From Acanthaster planci (taxonomy: Eukaryota; Echinodermata; Asteroidea; Valvatida; Acanthasteridae), in contig NW_019091365.1 of the NCBI RefSeq assembly GCF_001949145.1, forward strand, positions 301,888 to 336,194: a stretch of DNA of 34,307 bases. The letters are read 5' to 3'. This document shows positions 16,190 to 28,914 of the stretch, piece by piece (position 1 is the first letter of the stretch; every line of letters starts with the position of its first letter). The notes beneath the pieces are model-generated. The model saw only the letters and a program-made list of their open reading frames with translations. It was not told the DNA's origin and ran no database searches. Position numbers and translations under genes: made by a program.

Positions 16190-16860
16190 TTTCGGAACAT
16201 TGTGAATGCCCACAAAGATGGGGAAAGCTATACAGCCATTTCTGAGCTCTTAAGAGCACCAATTTCCACTGTACAGTGCATCGTCATGATGTACAAAAGT
16301 TCAATACTGTGAAAAACATCGGCAAGCATGGATGGAAGGTGAAGGTGTCTCCTTTGGTTATAAAGGTGTCCTGCGAGGCCCTCTCCAACACAAGAACAAC
16401 AATCACGGCACTTCAGAACAAACCCAGGTGAGATGGGCATCAAGGTTTCAGTGCGTACAATTCGCCGAACACTGCACAAGGAATGGTTACCCGGCGTCGT
16501 CCAAAACAGACCCCTTCCTCACTCAAAGTCATCGAAAAACTCAATTCGCATTTGCCAGAGGGCATCGAGACAAAGATCAAAGTTTCTGGTCATCAGTTCG
16601 GTGGTCATACGAGACGAAACTGAAGCTGTTTGCCACAGGGATGTTTCTTTCGTTTGGCGTAAGAAAGGTGAAGCATTCAACCCAAAGAACACTGTGCTGA
16701 CCGCGAAGTTTGGAGGTTGGAGCATCATGCTGTAGGGTTGTTTCTCTGCAAGTGGGCCAAGCAATCTTGTAAAAGTACACGTAGAAGGAATTATGAAGAG
16801 TAATACATCCAGTTTGTGCCAGACACTTATAAGGGGTATGAACAATTTTGTCGTTGGTGA
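16190..16860 (+). pseudogene. Tc1/mariner-type transposase relic
   Basis: Pieces of a Tc1 transposase lie in order but in different frames. The helix-turn-helix is NIVNAHKDGESYTAISELL and APISTVQCIV (about 16198-16290). The second DNA-binding part is SVRTIRRTLHKEWLPGV. The catalytic region has SFWSSVRWSYETKLKLF, then FVWRKKGEAFNPKN, KFGGWSIML, TAG, GCFSASG and NLVKVHVEGIMKS. The first catalytic Asp of the usual WSDET motif is Tyr here. The stop at 16733-16735 replaces a Trp codon in the SIMLWGCF motif. The part after about 16860, which should carry the remaining catalytic acids, is not recognisable. It is a dead, 3'-truncated copy. Confidence 0.8.
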
Positions 16861-17035
16861 TTCAGAGAGTGAAAGGTCGAGTTCGGGTCATGGCTTGTTG
16901 GTAACAAACAGCGCGATTTGTTGTTCGTGGGTCGGCCGCTCGAACGTCGTAACAGGATATCGCCGGTACAGTTGGTGGCAAGCACCATGCAACATGACGG
17001 AATTTGTATATATTTTTTGAGAATAACTGGGCTCA

Positions 17036-17206
17036 ATACGAGCACTTCACGATGGTGCGCCTCCAGGAGTTTGCAACGCGTTGGCCAATCACAGTGCGCG
17101 AAATCTGTCATCCAATGCGCGTTAAGAAAGGCCAACAGATTTCGCGCGTTGTGATTGGCCAACGCGCTGCAAACTCTTGGAGGCGCACTATTGTGAATAG
17201 CCCGAA
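17036..17206. mobile_element. Palindromic MITE, copy 1 (171 bp)
   Basis: Foldback element with arms over 70 bases containing GCGCCTCCAAGAGTTTGCA, CGCGTTGGCCAATCACA and GCGCGAAATCTGTC and their complements around a short centre. Family ends read ATACGGGCGATTCACAATAG; here the left tip is degraded and the right is CTATTGTGAATAGCCCG. No coding capacity. Confidence 0.85.
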
Positions 17207-19779
17207 TTATTTTTATTAAAAAAAGAACTTACATTTATTTCTGCGTTATGGAAGATTAGTAATGTTAATTTTGCGCAAATTGTCATTGTAAGCCATCTTA
17301 CTGCTTTTCAGCTGTTCAAAAATCAAAATCTCGCGCGTTTTCTATTTGTGCGCTACAAACCTTGACAAGGGGGTAGCCTATAATCCGCCATTCGAGAGCG
17401 AAAAACAAGAAACCCGTGTCATGAACAGGCCGTCTGAAGTCGACCAACGTTGAGAGTAACTTCTCAAAACGAAACTGATTTTCCATTACGACATTGCAGA
17501 GACATACAAACTCAAAGTGCTTTGTGACTGGTGATGGCTTTGTAAAAAATAGTTCTTCCGCAAAGGCATTAGAAACAAAAAAGGAAAGAAAAGAAAAACA
17601 CTGCATTTAAATGAATGGGGCGAATATCACAATTAACAATATACATGAATTGTATTCCGATTAACATGCAAGTTGATTTCAAAGATCGGCAGCTGCTAAT
17701 TTCGCCAACCGATTTCACCCAATATGACATGCTGACCTTTGCAGTGGAATTTGAAGAATTTAAATGTTTGTTGAAGACCGACTAAGCACATAGGGCCTAG
17801 TAATTCATTCCCATTCACAAATAACCGTTTTAGTCAGATAGTCAAAAGAAGTCAATATATGACGGATTTCCATCGATTTTGTTGTTGAATTTTACTTCCA
17901 TTTTCCCCAACACCCCCGTCTGTTTTTTGGAATATTCCATGAACAAATTTTCCAATTAGCGCGCACGTGGCAAGCTGCATGAAGAGACCTTCCCCAATCA
18001 GAATCGATTGACCCGTTTTGTATCCAGGTGCTCATTTGAAGCAGGATATGGGACGGAGAGAACCCCCCCCCCCCCCGCCTTTGCGTTGATCATTGTTTGC
18101 TCGGAATCTCAGGAATTTTTCACAGACTTCTAGGGGGATGTGTTAGGTAACAATAGTCTAGAGCGTGTATAGGAATTGGACAGGTAAGGAGGGGTACCCC
18201 TCCGTCCCATATCTTGCCTAGTATATAATATAGGTGCCAGCGCCGGATTTACCCAGCGGGCATGTCTGGGGTATTTATGAATGCTGAATTAATCTGTCCA
18301 CCAAGCTTTTGTACAATACACTCCCACGCGCCTCTGCTCCCATTTGAAATCTCTGAGTTTATTTGCTGCAACTTATTCTTTTGTGTGTCCCCTCGAAAAA
18401 AAAGGGGGCACCGCAGTTATTCCACTGAGTACCAAACAATAGGCCTAACTTGTAGATGGGTCATTCTATAAAGTTGGGGTCTAAAAGTGTAACTTGACAG
18501 GGACATGTCACTGAAATCGATTTCAAACTATTTCTAGTTGTTTGGTATGTAATTATCATTAATTCATCACTCTTGGAAATCAGAGAATTTGTTCTGAACT
18601 TACAAACTACATGTCAGATGTGACAGGGTCACGAAAAACTTTGGACCCCTAATTTATGAAATTACCGTGCCCAGATGCAAGTTGTACTGAACAGTACTAA
18701 TGTTCAACAGAAACTACTAGTAGTGTTGTATCCATAAGGTGTTCATAGTAATTATTGGCACACGACTGGCCAGAAACTGTTAAACACGTCAACAAGATTG
18801 CACATTCATTTGGTATGGATATGTCCCTGCAGTATACGGGAGATTTCCAGAGGAGTGGTACCAAACCTGACAAAATCAAGCACAGCCTCACCCATGGTAC
18901 CGCTAGCCAGTCACTCCACTCTACCTACAGTGTGTCCCCAAAACAAAAACAAACATCACCTTAGGCCTAGGTTCTTTGAACTCACAAAGATGAACAACAA
19001 AGTCGTATGTGTGGTACTCTATCGACAAATCTTGAAAAAGCCTACAGTTTCAATTTCAGGAACCTTAATAGGGTAGTTAGGGTTATGGGACTGTGTTTCA
19101 ATAAATATGATACACTACTAATAATTCCACACAATACCCAGAGACGCGTTCTACTTTGTTCCTTTTATTTTCCTTATAAGGTAAAATCAAGACTGGCAAA
19201 GTATAAGCTCACTTGTATCTGGAGCAATTTTCATTGTCTCTTTTATGCAATACCCTCGATTTGTTCGGTTTTGTCTGCCATTTGTATTTGTAACGAGGGA
19301 ATTGTTGTTTTTTGCCATGGTGTTAAGATGCAACATACTGATGAGCTCTCATTAAAGCATGAACATGTAGGGTCAATTGTTGACCATGTGATTGGGGCTA
19401 GAGCTTGCTCAGCTGTTTGGACTGGAAGGAGAGAAACACTGCCCCTCTAACAACTAGCCCCAGTCTCCCCCTAGGATCTGTGGTGGTAATGACAACTCTT
19501 GGTAATGTGCTATGTTTTTTCATGGGCTTCACTTTAAGTGCATCATGTAACAACATTTACAATTTGCTTTGGGTACGCTGGATGAAGTATGGGCTTCAGT
19601 TACTGTCTCTGTTTTAATCTAATGTACGCTATACATTTACATGAAAAGCAACCAATCACATCCCTGAAATAACTTGTTTCCACTCTTGGCAAGAGGATCT
19701 CTTGCAGAAAATTCAAGATGTGGCAATTTGACGACTGCCTGAGCCGAATGTCGCCATAAACCGTGCCAGCCCTCCTTGT
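17207..19779. other. Non-coding flank downstream of SLC38A7-type gene
   Basis: No supported gene. A long C-run occurs at about 18062-18077. The stretch near 19000-19779 is the expected 3' UTR side of the transporter gene, but no convincing AATAAA could be placed. Confidence 0.45.
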
Positions 19780-22700
19780 TCAGCAACCTGAGATTCCAGA
19801 GGGCAGTGCCCCAAAGTCCACCATCAAAGCCTCGGTGACGCTTTCCCCAAACATGAACGTACCCAACGCCACGAATACAACACCCAGCACGATCTGGCAT
19901 CGTCTCTTGGCAGGACTCTGTTCGGCAGCGACAGAGCTCAGAGCATACTGGGTCAAGCACAATCCTGAGGGACGCAGAGTCCAAGCAACAAAAGCCAGAG
20001 ATTAAAAAAAAAATGGTTTGCATCATAAAAATCACACCTTGCTGGAAAAGAAAAACTGGTGACAACTCCCCCATCAGCTTAAAGTATATGGGTCTCCTTC
20101 CCTTGAAAGCTCAGATGAGTAGGGTATTAGATGTGTTAACAAGAACAGAGGCTTTGCACGAGCAGACGCACAGCAGCTGGGATTTTGCTGAGAAGAGAAG
20201 ACTCGAATGAGCTCCTGGGACTTGTCACTGAAATATGCTCATGACAAACCCAATAAACTTTTCATGACAGTGGCTGGAGATCACTACATGAATACTTAAT
20301 GAGCTGTTAGGAGGCTTTATGATGGCAAGTAAACTTTCAACTTCAAAAGCACCAGATTTGGCTTACCACGCACATTCTACTTGATACATGTTCAAGGAAT
20401 CTTGAACCAACTTCAAGATTACGGGACCTCCTAACCACGATCAGGGGTCAATCTCACAGAGAAGGGAAGAACTGAAAAGCCTAAAGTGCAGGAAACATTT
20501 GCTAAGCCAAACCTTCACACAATCTACACTTCTTGAGACTGTTGCTCTGGCTATTTCTGTCTGGCTTACGGCACTTCCTGCCTGCCAGCTGTCTATGTCA
20601 GACAGGTGTCCTTAGGGAGAACACTAAGCATTCATAAGCAATTAGCGGAATATCCCTGTACCGGACCAATCAATGCACAGGGCGACAATACACTTTTTTT
20701 CTTGCAAGCATTTTATTCAGAGTAAAACGAGATGACACATGTGACCTTTGAGCATAAGCAAAGCATTTAGTGGAAATCCAAAATCGTGGTTTGGAGGCCG
20801 TTCACTCACCTGGGAAGACAAGGATGAAAACAGCGGCCAGGCCGCCGATGACTGAGATGACGCTCCCAATGGTGGGCACAAACAGCGCCAGCACCAGCGA
20901 CAAGACAAACCATGTTAACGTCTCAATGATTCGACGTCTAGTTTGAGTTAACTCTGCAGCAGCCGGGGAAAGTTTCGTTGCTGTGATGTACACGGTTTCA
21001 ATAGCTAACCTGTAAAAAGCAAGAAAACATTTTTCATCAATCCATCAAAATAACTTTAACACCTTTTACAATTTTGTAGAAATGATTCATTTACTCATGT
21101 TACTTTGATTTTAATTTCAGACAGGTCGCTTACCGGCCACAAAAATGAAGAATGGGGTAGGACGTTAACATATTGCCTAAAATCATCACCCTGGCAACTG
21201 TCACCATGACATTCCCAGCATCGTAGGATAGCAGCACATCAGAGCACACCTGGTCACCAAATGTGAGGGATCCGTAGACGCCCGTCAGTATGTAAGTCAC
21301 CGTGGCGATGAGCAGGGCACCAGTAATCACCCTGCCAAACTGGCCCAACGTGCGCTCCTTCAGGCTAGCGTACACCGGCACCGAGCTGATGTGGCACTGC
21401 ATGTTCAATAGTTGACACAGTCACAGTGCAACCTAAATGGCCTATGACACTCGTTATCACTAAAAAAAAACTTCAGCCAATCAGATTCCAGCTTGAGAAT
21501 TTCAAGTTTGGCGAGTTTAAAGAACAAACTTCACGTCAATTCAACTATCGAGTCACCCTTTTATGTCGCACACTCTTATTAATTTGTATAAGATTAAGTG
21601 GGATTTATGTAAAAGTATGGATCTGTAACCTATTACAGATTACTGAGGATGGATTTTTTTTCAATCAACAAGAACAGGCTGGAACTCTGTAACAGCAGGC
21701 ACAGTGTACTTCAATTTCAGTTACCCAGTTCAAGTCTCTCATTTGAGGGCTTGTAATTCACTCAGAATGAAAACTGGTTTTTTTTCAAGAGCTCACTTGG
21801 AAGCCAAAACATATCGTGGGCACAGCAGCAAACACCTCGGTCCAAGATGTAGGCCTGGTCACTATGTGCGTGGCTGCATTGGCCGGAAGCAGGTAGTAGT
21901 TGGCAACTACCACCACGGCAACGTAAATGGTCCCAATAACTCCAACAGAGCTGTAGATGAGGGAAACAAAAAGCATAACATCTCACTTGGAATCTCACAG
22001 CCTTCCTGTGAGGCCGAGTGAGAGCACAATGGGTTTGTAGCTTCATGACAAGACACAATCATAGCCGTCTATAAAAGGAGATCAGAAAAGTTCACTGAAA
22101 GGGGTGTTATTAATTTCTGAGCACATTCAATTTCAATTTCATTTGTGCACATTCAGTTAAAAATGTGGTTGTGTAACTTGTTTGTATGGGGTTGAAACTT
22201 GGTTGTACACATTCTGCTGAAAATCTGGCTGTATACATTCCATTGAAAAATTAAATGTACAAACACTGTGCTATGCATGTGTGAACCAGTGAACATAGGC
22301 AAACTTTCTCCACTTGACCTTTATTGAGTATTCCACAGGGTACCATTCAAAGACCCTGTGCAGATAAAGCCCATTTCTCGACCCATGATCCTCACAGCAC
22401 CAACGTAAAACATCCCCCTACCTCGGCCACTTCAAGATGCTGATGTTCTTTGGAAGACAGAGGGCAAAACAATCAAAACTGCTAGGACGGTGATGGTGAA
22501 CTTTCGGTCTGTGTACCAATGCCCTGTGTCTTCATTGTGCGTTGCTAGAGCTAAAACTAAAAAAACAGCCAGAATAACAATAACCGTTGGGGTGAAAACT
22601 GCATACATGATGGACACAATGACCTGACTCAACTATTTTGAAGGTCAGACAAAATACTGGGGGCCCTGGTCTTTCCATGAAGTTGGGGGCATATTTTGTG

Positions 22701-24030
22701 ACAAATTGACACATTTGTGGATGGGTACGAGAGGTCCCTCTGAGTGGCTAAACTGTTGTAACTCTTCCAACCATTTTACTAAGCATTATGAAGTTAATAT
22801 AAAAATATACTAATATATACTTTGTGGAATAAAAAAGGATTTCAATCGAGCACCTGGTTACATGGTTATGATCTTGGGCACGTCACTTTACCCTATGTGC
22901 CTCTCTCCACCCAGGAGTACAAATGGGTACTGGGGGGGCCGAGATAGCTGTTTCGTTGACTGGTATGAGCCTAAAATGCTAACATCAAGCTATACACTCC
23001 CCAGGGAGCTGAGATGGTTTCCAGCAGGTTTAGATGTTATGAGCCCGATGAGATGGGATAATTGCAACACCTCGGCACCTTTAAAAAACAGGTACAGTCA
23101 GTTGTGTGACTTCTAAATGTTGTTACCACTACTAACGACTAAAACCTACTGCTGTCCAGCTGGTCTCCCATGATAATAAAGAACGCCACACAGGTCCCAA
23201 AGCAGTAGATGATGACGCAGGTTGCACAGGCTAAGTTACCCACTGTGCCGCACATCGACTGCATAATGTCCTGGTAGGACGCCGAGTTTTGTACGTCGGC
23301 GCAGACGGCCAAGACCAGTAGAGACGAAATGATCAGAAACAGGAAAAGCTGCACAATAAAAATAGGCATGAGAACAGAGAAATGTTCAAAGTTCACTGCT
23401 CCATCTCGAGCTTTGAACTAGTGGTGAAAAGTCACAAGCAGAGTCAAAATTTACAAGCTAAAAATGAGTTCGGAATACTTTCATCATCATTTATTTGAAA
23501 AGCTTGCGACTGGACTTTAGACTGGATGACTTGTGACGGCCTTGGAGGGATTTACAAGAACTTTATGGGAGTTAAGGAACTTGAATTCAGCCCAAACAAA
23601 AGACCTGTAGCATAATAATGTCCCACTTTGTTTACATTGGGATGCAATCCATCGAGTCCCCATAGGAAAGCGCATGTAAACACAGCTCGACGTCATTATG
23701 CTTTAGGTCTAAGACATCTTAATTCAAACATATAAGAGCCCTATTTACCACTTGCATACTAGCCCCAACTGACACGCCACCAGCGGCCTGATAGGCAGAC
23801 GGGAAATTCAGCAATCCAGCACCGATGCAGGCATTCACAACGATGAACACCGCGCCGAAGCTGGACGTCTTCCCGGCCGTCGATTCGGCGCTGGGCAAAA
23901 TTACTTCCACACCACCACCCATCAGAGCAGATGACTCATCTGATGTGTAGCCGGGAGTGGATCTTGCGGTTTTAGTGTCACGGAAGAAGTCGGCTTTCAA
24001 CTTTGTCGATGACCCTTGCTTGACTTCCAT
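19780..24030 (-). CDS. SLC38A7: Sodium-coupled neutral amino acid transporter, SLC38A7/SNAT7-type (7 coding exons)
   Basis: Eleven-helix APC-superfamily transporter; SNAT7 exports glutamine/asparagine from lysosomes. Coding exons are 23749-24030, 23150-23348, 22422-22544, 21797-21950, 21134-21396, 20810-21009 and 19780-19964. All have GT/AG borders, with phases 0,1,2,0,2,1. The start is the ATG at 24030 (MEVKQGSS). Key segments: [20 protein letters not shown] (TM1), [107 protein letters not shown] and [19 protein letters not shown]. Total 1406 nt, or 468 residues if one missing base in exon 3 (about 22455-22466) is allowed; human SNAT7 has 462. That frameshift is either a sequence error or a disabling mutation. 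SLC38A8 is the next best relative. Confidence 0.85.
22095..22260. repeat. Imperfect short tandem repeat in an SLC38A7 intron
   Basis: About four degenerate units of roughly 40 bases, each with CACATTC, TGAAAAT (or TTAAAAAT) and TGGTTGT or TGGCTGT motifs. Confidence 0.45.
22855..23100 (+). mobile_element. SINE-like repeat in an SLC38A7 intron
   Basis: The motif series ATCTTGGGCACGTCACTTTA, CCTATGTGCCTCTCTCCACC and CAGGAGTACAAATGGGTACT resembles short interspersed repeats common in marine invertebrate genomes (pattern memory, not a search). Neither a tRNA-type promoter nor a target duplication was confirmed. Confidence 0.45.
23601..23710. mobile_element. Foldback MITE in intron 1 of the SLC38A7-type gene
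   Basis: Ends AGACCTGTAGCATAATAATG and CATTATGCTTTAGGTCT are inverted repeats with few mismatches. A second inner pair, TTTGTTTACAT / ATGTAAACACA, extends the pairing. Length 110 bp, no coding capacity. A different family from the five-copy MITE. Confidence 0.65.
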
Positions 24031-27000
24031 GTTTAAGTACAAAACTTGTCAAGCAGTTTTTAGAACATCTACGGTTTTCCTTGCAAATCCAAATTTCCCT
24101 GAGTAGCGTAAAGAAGATATGTTGCTTGGTTGTGACACAACAGGATTTGCCACCATCCATCAGTTGTCTTTCAAGGACTTGATTCCTTATAAGCATTCCT
24201 TCTCATCAGCATGGCTTGCAAAATGCAACAAAAGAGTCTTCAAAACATTTCATCATGATGAGCAGTAACTGTTCTCAACTTGATCTTGGACTCCAAAGTG
24301 GGCAAGATGGAATCTCTATCCGACCCTCTGTATTTCCTAAAGTCAAGAATGAATGAATGATTCGCATACATAGGTGAATAAACATGCCTGCAAATGCATT
24401 CTTAACATGTATCTGCTGTTCTGTTTGTATGGTTCTAGTATAGATTCTAAGTGAAGTCGGCCAGATTGTTCAACCTTCGACCAAGAGTCCAGTTCCAAGC
24501 AAATCGCATGTCAAATCCAAGTCACAATGGAATGAATAAGAAGGCCTTTTGCACAGGTGTTGTACACCTTTGCCACATTTTAGCTTTAATGAATATACAT
24601 GTAACTCAACATGGGGCAAGAACTGAACGACTCAACCACAGAAGAAACCAATGCTGTTTACTCAACGGAACACAATATGTTTTGTTGGATAGCATGGATA
24701 ACTTGTCAGCTTTTTTCTGTACCTTTGTTCTCAGGTGACCGGCTGCATAAAAATGTTTTGTTCAAATCACATTTTTATCATTATGCTTTATTCTTATTCA
24801 TGTATATGGATATAAGCACACATGAATCCAAGTCATATATGTACATGTACATGTATGTAGATGTTGGTGCTTATAAAAAAATGGGCAAACTGCAAAGTTC
24901 AATATGAACATGAGCAAGAAGTGGCAATATGGATCATGTTAAAAAATAACTTTGAGAGCACTGTACCAGCATTGTCTAAGATTGTGTGAATATGATATGT
25001 GCTCACGTCTTCACTCTTTGCAAAATGATTTCTGGGCCAGTTATAGTGCACAAACAAGTAAGAACTACATTTAACCTCATTTAACTAAAGGATGGTTTTA
25101 GCTTTAAACATTTACAGTTGTGACCTAAATCATAAAAATGTACAAAAAAGTAGCTTCTCTTTCAAGCCTACTTGCTTTAGCCCAACTTTTTGTTTTGTTT
25201 TGGGGCCATGCACAAACTGTATTGAAATACATGTTCATACACATGTAAACACACAAAAATGCTATGCAGACACACGAACATGTACAAGTTTTTACATGTG
25301 GAAGCAACCTTTAAAGGTTATTGTGGAAATCATAAATTAACAGTCAGAAAATAAATCACAAAATGCGAAACATACTTATTTTAATAATTTGAGGTCAAAG
25401 TTAATTTTGTTAGGCATTTTCTCAGCACTTTTGCCTACAAGTTTGGTCACATTTTCTGAGTTGGAAGACGATCTAGGGGCTTCAAAATAATATCACTTGG
25501 CTTTGTAGATGTTATACTTTATGGGATCCAAGTTCAACAGTTTATGCCAAAAGTCTGTGGACCCTTACGTCCAAAATAGAAAGTTCTACATACAGACATT
25601 AGTTTTTTCCTGGGAAGTTTTTATTAGCCATCAGAAAGCGATAACGTCCTAAGAAGTCACATTTGGCAGGGAAAATATTAAGGCATTTGCATCGAAAACT
25701 CATGTTTTTCAGACCAGTCTCATAGGGTTTGTGTACAGGCATGAAACTGAAAAGGAGTCAAGTAATATGCGTACTTGGAACTCTTTACTCAAACTCAAAT
25801 TAACAAGTGCCTACTTATCGAAAAAAAATCAGCTGTGAAGGTTTCTCATACAGGCCAATTTGGGCACAAATATTGTTTCATCTGTCAGGGTCGGATGCCA
25901 GTTCATGTTGAATTGATTTGAAAAAAACTGCTGTCTTTTTTTAAAGGAAGGATCAACCCCCCCATGACACTGACAATGCACTGAGTCAATTGTGTCAGTG
26001 GTGTGGGGATAATTCAGAAATCTATTCATTACTATGGAGCCATCCAAGTCCACGAGTTATGCAACCTGGAAAGCAAGTGCAATCATGGAAGAAGGAAAAC
26101 GGTGCATAAATATTCGACACCTGTCAGTGACGCTAGCTGCGTCCACACCAGCTGTATGAGTCCATCCGTTATCAAGCCAAAACAAGGCCACTTCACAATC
26201 ATGTGATCATGTGTACGTGTTCGAATGGACGGCTTTCGGAAACAACTTTATCGCACGCTGTCTAATAACACTGCTAACCTGGCTTATTTTAACAAACTAA
26301 ACAACAAAATCGGGCAAAACCAACTGATGCACAATGTGTGCCTCGTCTCTGTAACTGCCATTCAATTAGGAACTGCTTTTTTCCTACCACAATGACCGAG
26401 TAGACCTGTGATAGTGACGGAGTGCGTCCACACACGCTCTAAAATAAGGCTACGTAAATCCAAGCGTAATCAAGAAGAGCCAGGATACCATACTTTGACA
26501 AAGCACCAGACTGTTTCATTCCCCATTATGTCGGCTTTTAAAATCCACTTTTTTGACCCGTATGACTTTGATGTTTCGGCTCGTTATTTCAATAAAAAGT
26601 CATGTTTCGCCTGAGGCACTCCCTACTGAATGCTATCAAATCAAAGATAGGTTTTTGTTTTTTCCCCGAGTGTTGTGGGCCCTCACAACCCCCCCCCCCA
26701 TTTCGATGTAAGGCAGAGACGAGTCGCCCATTCAATTTGGACAACTTTTCAGTAACCCTGGTGATTGTGATCATGGGGACGTGAAAGATGGCCTGACAGG
26801 TTGCGACGGACTAGAGCTTTTGAAAGCAAAATTGGAACACTGATATTGAGCAGCAAATTGGGACGGTGTATATGGGTTACAAAATAATGATCAGGGTGAT
26901 AACAATTAATGGATGATGAAAACACCGACTACAAAAGAAGTTCCTAAATGAGCAATTTTTGGAGAGGATTTCTTCAGGAGTTGCAAGAAACAAATAGGCT

Positions 27001-27356
27001 AATGAATGTTTCACATGTTTCTGTATAATGTGCAGGATCCAGGATTTTCAGACAGGGAGGGGCGCAAACTTAGAAAGGGATGCGAGCGCGCAGTGGGAAG
27101 CCTCTGCAGTTAGCCTATGATGACGTAAAGCATGAGAATGGACGTTGATAATAATAATAAAAAAGAAACATAACTTGTATCGAAAGAAAGTGTGGTGAGC
27201 GAACGGAGTACCTGTTTTAAATACTGGCTCATTGTAAAACCTGTGGAAGGCTATTTTGGAAGATCAGTTTCATACATTCAAATGCTTGGTGTATATAACA
27301 GTCTTTTCTTCACAAATCCTCTAAATTCGGCGGTTGGTCATGCTGGAAAAGGAATC
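24031..27356. other. Upstream intergenic region of the SLC38A7-type gene
   Basis: No gene could be supported. It includes short ACATGT-type repeats at 24838-24858 and a C-run at about 26690-26700. The transporter promoter is expected here, but no clear core element was seen. Confidence 0.45.
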
Positions 27357-27460
27357 ATACGGGCGATTCCCAATAGTGTGCCTCCAAGAATTTGCAACGC
27401 GCACTGTGATTGGTCAACGCGCGCGTTGCAAACTCTTGGAGGTGCACTATTGTGAATCGA
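27357..27460. mobile_element. Palindromic MITE, copy 2 (104 bp)
   Basis: Begins ATACGGGCGATTCCCAATAG and ends CTATTGTGAATCGAG. The arms share GCCTCCAAGAATTTGCAACG and its complement. The central AAATCTGTC segment is missing, so this is an internally deleted copy. Confidence 0.85.
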
Positions 27461-28410
27461 GTTCATTCGGCCGTAATGTAAAGTTAAATCACATTAATAT
27501 GAAATAAATGTGCACAAAATTGGTGCAGTGCGTTGCATCCATGATGCTATCAAAAATTTAAAAAGGAGAGTGCGAGCACTGTCATTACGTTCAATTTTAT
27601 TAAGATCCAAAAATTATACAGACGTTCACACAAAGTGAATCACAAAGTGATTGTAAAAGTTGGACATAGGCCTAAAGAAATATTCCTTCAAATAAAACAG
27701 CAAAAAATCGAGCTTAACAGTGAAAAATTGTTCATTTGAATGTCACGTTAATATAAATTTCGTCCTGTTGAATATATTAATCAAAATCAATGACTGATTT
27801 TAGCGCATAATTTAGCCAGGCAAAACGGGGGTAGTTTCATATGAATACAAGCTGGTTTGGAAATCACCTTTCGCTGACAACAAGAAATCTTAGCAAGCCA
27901 TAATTTTATCTCTGGTTGTGCATATCCAGTTGGTCTTCATTTCCTCAACCATGTTTTGACCATTTTGTGAGCCATATCTGGATCATGACTCTGTAATGAA
28001 ATCACATTGTGATCATAATTCATAAATGCCTAATACGGTGTAGCTATTTCGATATAAAGAAAAAAGCAATTCACTTGTACCACCGCAGCGCATGGCACGC
28101 CAATCCCATAATAAGGAGATTGTTTACGACCATTCGTCAGGGCACATGCATACAGTGACATGGCTTGAGGGATTTTTTTTAAGGCAGGGAAGCTCTGATA
28201 ATATCCCTCGCCGTTTTCAGCGTCCAGCGTTCATGCAAAAAGTACACATTTAACCCGTTATTAAAACGCCATCGTTTCGTTCGCAGAAAAAAAATTGATG
28301 CATATCTCCAAAAATTCCAAGTTATCATTGACTTTTAACAATCTATTTAATGCTAAAACTGTATAATGTCCCTTTTGATACTGTCCATTTTTACAATTTG
28401 GATAAAGATC
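27461..28410. other. AT-rich non-coding stretch
   Basis: No gene or clear repeat. Bounded by two MITE copies. Confidence 0.5.
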
Positions 28411-28584
28411 AATACGGTGGATTCACAATAGTGAGTCTCCGAAAGTTTGCAAGGCGTTCACCGACAGTGTGCGAAATCTGTCGACCCTTTCCAAACGCGC
28501 ATTAGGTAGACAGATTTTGCGCCCTGTGATTGGTCAACGCGTTGCTTACTCTTGGAGGCGTAATATAGTCTGAATCGCCCTTAT
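28411..28584. mobile_element. Palindromic MITE, copy 3 (174 bp)
   Basis: Begins AATACGGTGGATTCACAATA and ends TGAATCGCCCTTATT. It keeps the central GCGAAATCTGTCGACCC segment and its complement. Full-length type with several mismatches. Confidence 0.85.
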
Positions 28585-28914
28585 TCACAATTACCTGTCA
28601 AAAGCCATAAACTATTGGAAAACTACGTTTGCAAAGTACATGTAGTTTACAAAAAAAATATGGAGGGCCTGACGTTTTTATCCTAGCAAAATGAGGCCCT
28701 CTGTATTTTGTGATTTGTATTTTAAGTCACTGTAGTCAGCAAGCAGTTTGCAGCAGTTTTGTATTACATACGTTGTAGTTTAAAAACCTCATAAATTTAC
28801 TGACTTATCGTTTCTCGAAACTTAAACAGGTGTTGATTTCAGTTTAAAGACATGTTGTATTTCATGATGCAAGTATAACAATACTGCCGAAAACGTCGTC
28901 CAACTTGTGGACGT
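28585..28914. other. 3' flank of the right HNMT-like gene
   Basis: No gene visible, and no canonical AATAAA found for the minus-strand gene. Confidence 0.45.

Noticed and set aside
18062-18077. Poly-C runs here and near 253, 14530, 26693 and 31381 as a shared motif
   Set aside because: They differ in flanks and look like ordinary homopolymer tracts.
18755-19450. Several 70-147 codon plus-strand frames
   Set aside because: No recognisable motif, no splice-site pattern and no protein-like composition; they look like chance frames in the 3' flank of the transporter gene.
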